A stretch of 9,836 nt of DNA from Candidatus Saccharimonadota bacterium (GCA_028289095.1 JAQGGY010000006.1:1-9836), one strand, 5' to 3'; counted from the stretch's first letter, positions 1 through 5,892 are shown. Translations and numbers: made by a program. The notes: generated by a model not told the origin, from the sequence alone.

Positions 1-222
1 GATCCAATTACGGCCGACTTAGAGGACGCGCGGTTAAACGCTATATTCGATGATACGTACGCCCGCGAAATGAGCTTTAAACTGACAACAATATCTTTGC
101 TTATGGAAGAAATTTATGACACCTCAAAAAGCAAAACCATGAAAGACTTTTTGATCAAGACAGATGAAAATCTGCAACCAATCAAGCAACAGCTTGACGA
201 GTTTAACGGCACTACCCGCTAG
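1..222 (+). CDS. C-terminal fragment of an unidentified protein
   Basis: Frame 1 is open from the left edge to a TAG at 220-222, giving the last 73 residues of a protein whose start lies outside the window. The fragment looks wholly alpha-helical and is rich in charged residues. A hydrophobic stretch (LTTISLLMEEIY) is followed by KTMKDFLIKTDENLQPIKQQLDEF. There are no cysteines and no recognisable catalytic motif. I do not recognise the family; helical-bundle proteins could look like this. It is the only plus-strand gene here and it converges on the mmcQ-like gene. The two stop codons interlock in one CTAG at 219-222, and no terminator hairpin lies between them. Confidence 0.6.
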   Translation, partial: DPITADLEDARLNAIFDDTYAREMSFKLTTISLLMEEIYDTSKSKTMKDFLIKTDENLQPIKQQLDEFNGTTR

Positions 223-560
223 GCTTTGTCAGCTACTAAATTGTAACTTAGGCGAATAAAATCCTGTAATTCATCATTAGGTACCTGACCTGTACAAATA
301 ATCGTGTTCCAATGTTTTTTATTCAAGTGGTAGCCCGGAACGACTGTTTCATATTTTTCGCGTAATAACTCCGCCAGTTGCGGATCACACTTAACACTGA
401 TGCGCAGTGGTTTTGCGTTATCCTGGATGATAGCAAAAAACTTACTATCGCCTGACGCCTTGTCGCCTACTTTATAAACAGACGTGTCTTCCCCAAATGG
501 AAAATCTAACCATGCATCTGGATAACTTAAAAGATGTTTATCTAATTCTTCGCGTGTCAT
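219..560 (-). CDS. MmcQ/YjbR family DNA-binding-like protein
   Basis: This 113-residue protein matches the MmcQ/YjbR family (CyaY-like fold, double-wing DNA-binding proposal) in length and motif order. An N-terminal helix is followed by the FPFGEDTSVYKV strand region (about residues 20-31), then PLRISVKCDP (about 51-60), then the family hallmark VVPGYHLNKKHWNTI (about 73-87), and a C-terminal helix ending in SYNLV. The family's molecular function is poorly defined; DNA binding is inferred from structural work on homologues. The ATG overlaps the orn stop as ATGA, so translation is probably coupled to orn. An AAGG lies a few bases upstream of the ATG inside the orn reading frame. The stop shares CTAG with the convergent gene at the left edge. 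Confidence 0.9.
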   Translation of the reverse strand: MTREELDKHLLSYPDAWLDFPFGEDTSVYKVGDKASGDSKFFAIIQDNAKPLRISVKCDPQLAELLREKYETVVPGYHLNKKHWNTIICTGQVPNDELQDFIRLSYNLVADKA

Positions 561-1120
561 GCTTTTACCTTCGCTAAATAATATTTTAATTCCATAATGC
601 TACCGCGGATGTCACCGAGTGCGCGGTGCTCTTCTGGTTTGGCAAACCGTTTTTTATACTTGGCTTCAAACACAACTTTCCATGCGCTAACGTCCAGCAT
701 CCGGTAATGCAGGCGCGCGTCAAGACGAGGCCACTCGTTGACGATAAACCTTTTGTCTTGGTGAATCGAGTTGCCGGCCAAGAGTACTGGCAAACCAGCT
801 TCGAAATGCTCGTCAATAAATGCCAATAATTCATTTTCGACAGTGCGACCAGATCGTCCCTTTTCGAGGTTCTGCTTGATTAGTCCATCACGCGCTTCAG
901 GATTAGCATCCCAAAAATCTTTACTGACTTTCATTCGGCGTTCCATCAAACGCGGGCCGACCTTGATGATACCTTCGTAGGTAGCGATTTCTTTAAAATC
1001 CCAGTCGGTCACAACGGCCGCCACTTCTAAAATCCGATCTTTAATCGGGTCAAGTCCGGTCATTTCCAGGTCAACCCAAAGGATTCGGTTTGTGCGAGCA
1101 TTAGCAAGTTTTTTGTCCAT
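557..1120 (-). CDS. orn: Oligoribonuclease (DEDDh 3'-5' exoribonuclease)
   Basis: Orn degrades 2-5 nt RNA fragments, including pGpG, to mononucleotides and is the last step of mRNA decay. The 187-residue product is close to the usual 180 or so. All DEDDh motifs are visible: ExoI LWVDLEMTGLDP (Asp17, Glu19), ExoII AGNSIHQDKRFI (Asp122), MLDVS at 141-145, and ExoIII EEHRALGDIRGSI (His165, Asp170). It is the first gene of a two-gene unit with the mmcQ-like gene (ATGA overlap). There is no Shine-Dalgarno before the ATG. Instead a TATACT -10 box ends 6 nt before it, so the mRNA may be leaderless. Oligoribonuclease is the specific call rather than a generic DnaQ-type exonuclease because both motif spacing and length fit Orn. 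Confidence 0.96.
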   Translation of the reverse strand: MDKKLANARTNRILWVDLEMTGLDPIKDRILEVAAVVTDWDFKEIATYEGIIKVGPRLMERRMKVSKDFWDANPEARDGLIKQNLEKGRSGRTVENELLAFIDEHFEAGLPVLLAGNSIHQDKRFIVNEWPRLDARLHYRMLDVSAWKVVFEAKYKKRFAKPEEHRALGDIRGSIMELKYYLAKVKA

Positions 1121-1136
1121 ATAGCTAGTATACCAA
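1121..1136 (-). promoter_or_regulatory. Extended -10 promoter of orn, close to the start codon
   Basis: On the minus strand the sequence reads TTGGTATACT (TATACT at 1132-1127), then six bases, then the orn ATG at 1120. TGG before TATACT fits an extended -10 (TGn). A normal 6-7 nt distance from the -10 to +1 puts transcription start at or next to the A of ATG. I see no good -35 hexamer 16-18 bases upstream and no Shine-Dalgarno. The start site is inferred, not shown. Confidence 0.6.
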
Positions 1137-1223
1137 CTTTAACCCTTTTCGTCGTGTCATTTACTACTGAAGGTTTAGATGTCAGTTAAAGCGTCACCGA
1201 TCATTGCTACGATGGCTGGGCAT

Positions 1224-1256
1224 TAAAAAAGCCGCATCTATAAAATAGAGTGCGGC
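1224..1256 (-). terminator. Intrinsic terminator, minus strand
   Basis: On the minus strand, arms GCCGCA/TGCGGC (1256-1251 and 1236-1231) close a stem that continues as TCTAT/ATAGA, with one bulged C and a three-base TTT loop. Six T's follow directly at 1230-1225. This is a textbook rho-independent terminator for transcription coming from higher coordinates. It probably marks the 3' end of the structured RNA, or of the whole three-gene transcript, and separates it from orn. Confidence 0.85.
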
Positions 1257-1342
1257 TAAAATTGTAAAATGGAAGTACGCCTCCACTTTTTTGAACATAT
1301 AAAATGTTCAGCGGCTCAATATCCCTAGAGCTGGGGTGAAAA

Positions 1343-1384
1343 TGCCCGTTCAGAGAGTGAGTCCACTCTCTCTCTGAACGGGCA
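1343..1384 (-). other. Perfect 15-bp stem hairpin
   Basis: TGCCCGTTCAGAGAG at 1343-1357 is the exact reverse complement of 1370-1384, leaving a 12-base loop. Inside that loop a further GAG/CTC can pair after a single mismatch. It is the strongest single hairpin in the window. No T-run follows on the plus strand and only ATTTTC follows on the minus strand, so it is not a classic terminator. It is best read as a domain of the structured RNA. Confidence 0.85.
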
Positions 1385-1419
1385 GTCAAACTAATTACTA
1401 TTATAATTAATCTATTGTC

Positions 1420-1483
1420 GGGTGCGGCTACTCAATTACCGATATGATTTATCATATTTCGATATTTTCGAGCAGCCGCACCC
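1420..1483 (-). other. Long two-tier hairpin of the structured RNA
   Basis: GGGTGCGGCT (1420-1429) pairs with AGCCGCACCC (1474-1483). The stem then continues through position pair 1430/1473 and CTC/GAG (1431-1433 with 1470-1472). The 1430/1473 pair is G-U on the minus strand but A-C on the plus strand, so the 14-pair stem is continuous only in a minus-strand RNA. An inner hairpin ATATGA/TCATAT lies at 1442-1457, with an AT-rich internal loop between the two tiers. Confidence 0.75.
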
Positions 1484-1957
1484 CAGGCTCATATAAGCGC
1501 ACCCTCGTACCATACTGAGCCAGCATGGCAAGTCAGCTGCCTGGTGTTATCCAGGCAAGAAAGGTGTCGCGACAGCCAATGGCCATCACCTAGCACTTGC
1601 GTGCACTTTCTGCGGATCCACTTTACGCACAGCCGCGTCGCACCCGATCATAGTGCAATGTGTCATTTTCGGCATCAGGCTCCCGATTAATGACGGTACT
1701 TCGCTCGCGAAATCATGGGGCTATCCAATTTCTCACGTCCAGCAGTCAGCGCTGAAAACCGGTGACACAGGCCCGAATACTCTGTGTTACAGCTATCACC
1801 TCTCAAGTACAATCAGTATTTCTGACTGTCTGAGACTCTTCCGCCTTTAGTTAGGCTAGGATGAGGGTGATTTGATACAGGACATCCGGGCGTCCCTAGG
1901 GTAAACTGCGACGATACACGATCGCCCCTTTCAGTCGCAATGGTTGCAGCTAGCGGA

Positions 1958-2320
1958 TTAGCTTACTGCGTCGCGCCACTCTTGTGACACTGGCGGGTTG
2001 TAGACCAACGGGCGACCACGCTTGATCAGCGCGAACGCATCCGAAAGTGCAGCCGTAGCAGCTTCACCCTTCGGAACGATGATCGAGAACCGATCCTGAC
2101 CACCGTCACCGGGCTGTTTCCAGCCGGCATCAGGTGACAGAGTTTGCGCGATATTCTCGGCCTGTGTCGGCGAGGGCTCAACGCGAACCCTCACCTCGTA
2201 ACCAAGGTCACGATACCCCACACGGCCGAATGACGACGAGGCAAGTACTTTGTACTCGCCGGTGCCTTCAGTACCGGACATGTGGAACGGATTTTCCTGC
2301 TGGTTCTGCGTTTCGGACAT
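1958..2320 (-). CDS. Small hypothetical protein, third gene of the PPDK-like operon
   Basis: This 120-residue protein is not recognised. It is soluble, lacks cysteine, signal peptide and membrane segments, and has a polar N-terminus (residues 1-22) rich in Q, E and G. Two candidate alpha/beta stretches follow: SSSFGRVGYRDLGYEVRVRV with a helix TQAENIAQTL, and DRFSIIVPKG with a helix ATAALSDAFALIKRG, before a Pro-rich tail. The ATG at 2320 has a GGGGA-type ribosome site with suitable spacing. A small GGCT-GAAA-AGCC hairpin (2342-2353) lies just upstream. The gene follows the phosphatase-like gene by 49 bases on the same strand and is probably cotranscribed, so it may be a partner or substrate of the two enzymes. 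This is inferred from position only. Confidence 0.75.
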   Translation of the reverse strand: MSETQNQQENPFHMSGTEGTGEYKVLASSSFGRVGYRDLGYEVRVRVEPSPTQAENIAQTLSPDAGWKQPGDGGQDRFSIIVPKGEAATAALSDAFALIKRGRPLVYNPPVSQEWRDAVS

Positions 2321-2341
2321 GGTTGTCCCCTTCGCTTTTTC

Positions 2342-2353
2342 GGCTTTTCAGCC
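2342..2353 (-). other. Short hairpin with GAAA tetraloop in the intergenic leader
   Basis: On the minus strand GGCT-GAAA-AGCC forms a four-pair stem with a GNRA tetraloop. It is a dozen bases upstream of the ribosome site of the 120-residue gene. It is short, so only suggestive of an RNA element between the second and third genes of the set. Confidence 0.4.
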
Positions 2354-2364
2354 TGGTGGATCTA

Positions 2365-2378
2365 CACCGTTAACGGTG
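2365..2378. repeat. 14-bp perfect palindrome over the phosphatase-gene stop codon
   Basis: CACCGTTAACGGTG is self-complementary over all 14 bases, and its centre is the TAA stop of the phosphatase-like gene. It could be a protein-binding dyad or chance. Without a loop it would make a poor RNA hairpin. Confidence 0.45.
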
Positions 2379-2900
2379 CAGACTTTTGCGGTAATGCGCT
2401 GGTACGGGTTGTCCGCGTAATGCAAAGACTCCCTGCGCCTGCGCAAATGATTCTACCGCCTTTTCGCAGTGACGCTGACGCGCCGCTACTATTGGATCTG
2501 GCGTCTCTTCGGATGATTCCAGCAGCGCAATCAGCGACGCCAAAAACACCCCAGTCCGGCCATGACTCCCGACGCAAAACGCCAAAAGCTTTTGACCGGA
2601 TGCGAGTCTGGGAAGGATATTCTCCTTCAAAAACTCGCCCCAGTTGTCAGGAACGCCACCATAATCTGGTAGCGCCGCATAGACAATGTGATATTCCTGG
2701 CCAATCAGACCAGGAAACGTATCGGTCAGCGGTACAAGCACAACATTGGGATCATCGAAACGATCGTCAAGGTCATACATCGTCCCCGCTGCCATCACCT
2801 CGTACGGCCCCACGCGTACCGTTTCGCCCAAATGGGGTACATGTGGCTTAGGTAGAGCTGACGAGGTATCACCAGCTTTGGCTATAGGATTTATAGCCAT
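2370..2900 (-). CDS. PTP/DSP-like phosphatase with CX5R active site
   Basis: A 176-residue protein with the hallmarks of the Cys-based protein-tyrosine/dual-specificity phosphatase superfamily. The signature FCVGSHGRTG has the nucleophile Cys109 and the phosphate-binding Arg115 (CX5R followed by TG). About 30 residues before it, LPDYGGVPDNW resembles the WPD loop with a candidate general acid Asp79. It would remove phosphate from a phosphoprotein, or possibly a phospho-sugar or nucleotide. The substrate is unknown. The start is placed at the ATG at 2900. The alternative GTG at 2909 is part of the strong Shine-Dalgarno AGGAGGTG (2914-2907), so it is unlikely to be the start. The gene lies 38 bases after the PPDK-like gene on the same strand and precedes the 120-residue gene, consistent with one operon. 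Confidence 0.82.
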   Translation of the reverse strand: MAINPIAKAGDTSSALPKPHVPHLGETVRVGPYEVMAAGTMYDLDDRFDDPNVVLVPLTDTFPGLIGQEYHIVYAALPDYGGVPDNWGEFLKENILPRLASGQKLLAFCVGSHGRTGVFLASLIALLESSEETPDPIVAARQRHCEKAVESFAQAQGVFALRGQPVPAHYRKSLHR

Positions 2901-2906
2901 ATATTT

Positions 2907-2914
2907 CACCTCCT
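2907..2914 (-). promoter_or_regulatory. Shine-Dalgarno that decides the phosphatase-gene start
   Basis: AGGAGGTG on the minus strand sits 6 bases upstream of the ATG at 2900. A GTG inside it is in frame and could be mis-called as the start three codons earlier, but it would lack a ribosome site of its own. Confidence 0.8.
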
Positions 2915-2938
2915 CAGATGAAATCGTAGGGAAATTAT

Positions 2939-5248
2939 TTACCAGATACCAAGGCGCTTGCCCTCGGCGTACGTCACCAGTACTTGGTCCGAAGGAGTTC
3001 CATACTTATACAAGTCCTGGTACAGATCCGAAATTTTCGTAGTGTGCTTTTTGATTTCAAGCTGTTGCTGAACCCATGGGTCATTTGTCAGCACCGAAAC
3101 CATAGCATGCTTGTCGAACAAGCGACCTCCGTTGTGACGAAGGTCAAACACATGATCAACAAACAGTGTAGGTGACCACGTGCCGCTTATAAACTTATGT
3201 GCGGCTCGAGCGATCTTTGCCCAAGCTTCGCCTCCATATCCTCCATACCAGCCTGACCAACTAAAAATATCGCCGGCTTGGCTGAAGTATTCGATCTGTC
3301 CTACAATACCGTTTTCTTTCAAAAACCGCATCGCAGGTATTTGTGCCGGAGCGCGATACTCATGGTAGGCAATTCCGTATCGGGTTACCATGGATTTGAA
3401 CTGGTTAAAATTCGCACCTTCGTAATTATTGAACCCGTTTCGCAGTTCACTAGCGACTGCATTTGCCAGATACGCAACCAGCATCTCCGCGGCATCCTTG
3501 TGGACACTGGTGCGAAGTGTACTCGCCTGCGCTTCTAGCGCTGTTCCAACGCTGGCCGTAGCCATAGCATCGCTCAGATAAAAATCATGAAGCCATACAT
3601 TAACGTCTTGTCTGGTATCACACCATTCAAAACCAATCCGAGGCTTGTAAGCCCCGAACCGTTTATTCCACGTAAGGAAGATGTTAGCCTCCTTGGTGAG
3701 TGATGTACTAATAAGCGACAGCGAACCGTCATACACAGCGCCGGCCGTTCCGTCGATTGAAACCTGATCACCTGCCCATAGCTGCGTCAGTAAGGTTTCC
3801 CCCACTCCAACAACTGCTGGCAAGCCAAGTTCCCGTGCAACGATAGCCGCATGGCAGGATGCGCCACCGTTACCGGTGACGAGCCCTACCGAACAGATCA
3901 TCCCTTCGTAGTCATCCGGACTGGTGTCGCGCACAACTAGAATGACCTTTTCGCCCTGTGCAGCCAACGCTTGCGCGTCAGCGCTAGAGGTCGTGATTCT
4001 TCCGACCGCGCCGCCTGGCGAGGCCGCAAGGCCTGTCAGTAGCGGGGTTTGGTCGGTAGTGTCGAGCGCGGGACTTTCCAGGCGTTTTACATCCTGAAGT
4101 GATACCGAGCTGACAGCCGTTTCTCTGTTGTGACGTCCGGCCCACGTTTGGTGGACGGCGAACGTCACGGCTGCAAGAGCAGAACGCTTAGCGCGTCGTA
4201 CTTGCAGTAAATACAGGGCACCGTCCTCGACAGTGAATTCCACGTCCACGATATCCCCGAGGTGATCAGAGAGCTGGCGAACAAGTTCTTCAAGGTCTTG
4301 GTAGGCGGCAGGTGCCCATTCTGCCATTTGCGCGATAGAGTACGGGGTACGTACTCCGGCCACAACATCTTCACCCTGAGCATTGGGTAAAAATTCACCA
4401 TACAGGCCAGAATGGCCAGTGGTGACGTCATGACTAAAAACAACGCCGGTTCCCGAAGTATCACTCCGGTTACCAAACACCATCGCTTGAATGTTAGCTG
4501 CTGTCCCCCACCATTCAGGCAGCTGGTTTGCCCGACGATACACACGGGCTCGCTCACTCATCCAAGAACGCATTACTGCTTCCAGGGATAAGTGCAACTG
4601 CATGTGCGGGTCGTCGGGGACCGGTGCCATAGTGTTGAATTCGATTGCTAAGCGAAGGCGTTCGCACGTCTCGCTAAGCGTTTGAATGGACAGAACCTCG
4701 CCAAGCTCTACGCCCGCTTTCGCTTTTGTAGAGTTGATGACATATTCAAGTTGCGGCACAGGAACATCCAGCACGACAGCACCGAACTGTTTCAGGAAGC
4801 GGCAATACGCGTCAAGCGCAAACTGCTCACCCTGAAGCCGAGCCAACCCTGCCACAGTGGCGGGATTAAGTCCAACATTCAAAACGGTGTCCATCATACC
4901 AGGCATCGAAGCCTGTGCACCCGAGCGGACAGATACAAGCAAAGGGTTGTCGGGGTTGCCGAATTCCTTGCCAGTCTGGCGCTCAAGTCGCTGCAGCTCT
5001 CGCTGTAGCTGACCAACAAACCTTTTTGGCAGCTGGCCGGTTTCACGAAAGGCGCGGGCCACGGTTGTTGTCACCGTAAAACCCGGAGGAACCGGCAGCC
5101 CAAGAGCTACCATTTCCGCCAAATATGCGCCTTTACCACCACGAACAGCAGCGGTACGCGTTTCGGGAGCGCCCTCGTTAAATGCGAAGACTACCTGATT
5201 TCGTACACCGCGCTTTGCGGATGATTTAGACTTTTTTACGGTGACCAC
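2939..5248 (-). CDS. PPDK-like phosphotransferase with barrel replaced by a novel C-terminal domain
   Basis: A 769-residue protein, shorter than the 870-900 of pyruvate phosphate dikinase (PPDK). Residues ~20-355 are the PPDK ATP-grasp nucleotide-binding region: GGKGAYLAEM (37-46), LLVSVRSGAQASMPGMMDTV (103-122), SGTGVVFSHD (265-274), GEFLPNAQGEDVVAGVRTP (284-302), DVEFTVEDGALYLLQVR (335-351). Residues ~402-510 are the phosphohistidine swivelling domain: GLAASPGGAVGR (406-417) and GGASCHAAIVAR, with catalytic His466. The PEP/pyruvate TIM barrel expected next, with its GIGLCRTEH-like and CGEHGG motifs, is absent. Residues ~515-769 are an unrecognised, largely helical, aromatic-rich domain with a GWYGGYGGEAW stretch and DHVFDLRHNGGRLFDKH (698-714). 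The protein can probably phosphorylate His466 from ATP, but the final acceptor is unknown. The GTG start follows an AAAGGAGGTG ribosome site by 6 bases. The phosphatase-like gene follows 38 bases later. Confidence 0.88.
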   Translation of the reverse strand: MVTVKKSKSSAKRGVRNQVVFAFNEGAPETRTAAVRGGKGAYLAEMVALGLPVPPGFTVTTTVARAFRETGQLPKRFVGQLQRELQRLERQTGKEFGNPDNPLLVSVRSGAQASMPGMMDTVLNVGLNPATVAGLARLQGEQFALDAYCRFLKQFGAVVLDVPVPQLEYVINSTKAKAGVELGEVLSIQTLSETCERLRLAIEFNTMAPVPDDPHMQLHLSLEAVMRSWMSERARVYRRANQLPEWWGTAANIQAMVFGNRSDTSGTGVVFSHDVTTGHSGLYGEFLPNAQGEDVVAGVRTPYSIAQMAEWAPAAYQDLEELVRQLSDHLGDIVDVEFTVEDGALYLLQVRRAKRSALAAVTFAVHQTWAGRHNRETAVSSVSLQDVKRLESPALDTTDQTPLLTGLAASPGGAVGRITTSSADAQALAAQGEKVILVVRDTSPDDYEGMICSVGLVTGNGGASCHAAIVARELGLPAVVGVGETLLTQLWAGDQVSIDGTAGAVYDGSLSLISTSLTKEANIFLTWNKRFGAYKPRIGFEWCDTRQDVNVWLHDFYLSDAMATASVGTALEAQASTLRTSVHKDAAEMLVAYLANAVASELRNGFNNYEGANFNQFKSMVTRYGIAYHEYRAPAQIPAMRFLKENGIVGQIEYFSQAGDIFSWSGWYGGYGGEAWAKIARAAHKFISGTWSPTLFVDHVFDLRHNGGRLFDKHAMVSVLTNDPWVQQQLEIKKHTTKISDLYQDLYKYGTPSDQVLVTYAEGKRLGIW

Positions 5249-5254
5249 CTAGGC

Positions 5255-5264
5255 CACCTCCTTT
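5255..5264 (-). promoter_or_regulatory. Strong Shine-Dalgarno for the PPDK-like gene
   Basis: AAAGGAGGTG on the minus strand lies 6 bases before the GTG at 5248 and supports that start. The same core recurs before the phosphatase-like gene, in contrast to the neighbouring housekeeping genes, most of which lack one. Confidence 0.8.
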
Positions 5265-5274
5265 CGGATGTTTG

Positions 5275-5289
5275 CGGCGAAATTCGCCG
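5275..5289 (-). other. Hairpin just upstream of the PPDK-like ribosome site
   Basis: CGGCG and CGCCG flank AAATT; the arms can extend to 7 bp around a single base. It sits about 10 bases upstream of the AAAGGAGGTG ribosome site in the leader. Confidence 0.55.
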
Positions 5290-5499
5290 ACTTTGTACAT
5301 GCCTAATTCTTAAAGATCAGAGGGTCGTTACTTACGACAGCAATAAGCCTCTAGGTATACTTTGAAAAATCTATATGTTTAACAAAACAAACCAAGAAGT
5401 TTATATTTTATTGCAAATTCACATTAGCAAATATTGCTGTAATATATTAGCACAAAATGTTAAAATAGTCAATAGCACTCACGCTTGGTCACTACTAGA

Positions 5500-5892
5500 C
5501 TACGATTGATCGAACTTCAAACTTAATGAATTAATGCAGTATCGCTGGTCGGTTGGCGTTCCAAGCCCCTCACCCGCAAACACATGGCCTAGATGGCCAC
5601 CACAGGTCGCACACGTCACTTCAGTGCGGACAGTGCCTAAACTATCATCTGCGTGCAACTCAACCGTCCCCGGCAGCGCATCGTAAAAACTAGGCCACCC
5701 ACAATGCGCATCGAATTTGGATTCACTGGCAAATAATGTCGTTCCACATGCGGCACAGCTATACTTGCCGGGGTCAAATGTACTATCGTATTCACCTGTG
5801 AACGGTAGCTCCGTGCCTTTTTCGCGCAGAATATGATACTGCTCAGGCGTCAGCTCGTCTTCCCATTCGCTTTCAGTTTTATCGATCTTCAT
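5500..5892 (-). CDS. msrB: Peptide-methionine (R)-S-oxide reductase MsrB
   Basis: MsrB reduces the R epimer of methionine sulfoxide in oxidised proteins. The 130-residue product is a complete single-domain MsrB. Two zinc-binding CxxC pairs are seen (CAAC, Cys46/49; CATC, Cys94/97). The fold motifs AHCGWPSF (62-69) and GHLGHVF (99-105) are present, as is the catalytic Cys119 in RYCINS. Cys64 is placed where many MsrBs carry the resolving cysteine. There is no signal peptide, so it acts in the cytoplasm. There is no Shine-Dalgarno; a TATAAT box ends 6 bases before the ATG, implying a leaderless or nearly leaderless mRNA. I see no clear terminator after its stop. Confidence 0.97.
   Translation of the reverse strand: MKIDKTESEWEDELTPEQYHILREKGTELPFTGEYDSTFDPGKYSCAACGTTLFASESKFDAHCGWPSFYDALPGTVELHADDSLGTVRTEVTCATCGGHLGHVFAGEGLGTPTDQRYCINSLSLKFDQS

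Larger units (their letters stand above)
1257..1957 (-). ncRNA. Candidate large structured RNA or structured 3' UTR (unclassified)
   Basis: About 700 bases with no convincing reading frame on either strand but dense in hairpins. The stems I found are: 1266-1289 (8 bp with a G-U); 1292-1310 (7 bp); 1343-1384 (15 bp); 1420-1483 (outer stem of 14 pairs on the minus strand including a G-U, with inner hairpin 1442-1457); 1486-1521 (6 bp); 1538-1557 (7 bp, 6-nt loop); 1593-1604 (GCAC/GTGC, loop GCAA on the minus strand); 1700-1711; 1746-1755 (palindrome); 1761-1800 (two nested 5-6 bp stems); 1811-1827 (6 bp with a G-U); 1879-1896. It ends at the minus-strand terminator at 1224-1256. I could not match it to tmRNA, RNase P RNA, SRP RNA, 6S RNA or a group II intron domain V. 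Whether it is an independent RNA or the 3' UTR of the upstream operon cannot be told, as no clear promoter was found at its 5' side. Confidence 0.5.
5249..5499 (-). promoter_or_regulatory. AT-rich promoter region and structured 5' leader of the PPDK-like operon
   Basis: The 250 bases upstream of the PPDK-like gene hold no convincing gene. The distal part (about 5353-5470) is very AT-rich and should carry the promoter; several weak -35/-10 pairs are possible and none stands out. An AGCAA/TTGCT dyad (5426-5438) and two TTAGCA copies (5424, 5448) could be operator elements. The proximal part is structured on the minus strand. CCTCT (5348-5352) pairs with AGAGG (5319-5323), enclosing GTCGT/ACGAC (5324-5338), and a CGGCG/CGCCG hairpin lies at 5275-5289, just before the ribosome site. 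Control at the level of the leader is plausible but not shown. Confidence 0.45.

Noticed and set aside
1653..1850. A 65-codon plus-strand frame in the gene-free region
   Set aside because: It lies inside the hairpin-rich stretch, has no ribosome site and no recognisable protein features, and runs across several stems.
1224..1957. tmRNA, RNase P RNA, SRP RNA, 6S RNA or group II intron as identity of the structured region
   Set aside because: I looked for the tmRNA tag and tRNA-like ends, the RNase P GAGGAAAGTC and ACAGAA cores, the SRP GGAAGCAG loop and an intron domain V hairpin, and found none. A covariance-model search would be more sensitive.
2282..2851. A 189-codon plus-strand frame
   Set aside because: It is antisense to the phosphatase-like gene, is rich in Pro, Arg and Ser as expected of a shadow frame, and has no ribosome site. 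The opposite strand carries clear catalytic motifs.
4165..4557. A 130-codon minus-strand frame inside the PPDK-like gene
   Set aside because: It is an alternative frame of a gene with firm domain motifs and has no ribosome site.
2939..5248. Interpretation as ordinary pyruvate phosphate dikinase
   Set aside because: The N-terminal and phosphohistidine domains fit PPDK, but the pyruvate/PEP-binding barrel and its active-site motifs are absent, so PPDK activity should not be assumed.
5226..5300. A 24-codon leader peptide (MYKVGEFRRKHPK...) overlapping the PPDK-like start
   Set aside because: It begins at an ATG with only a weak AGG upstream and its high Lys/Arg/Gly content follows from the ribosome-site sequence. 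It could be a coupled leader peptide, but nothing distinguishes it from chance.
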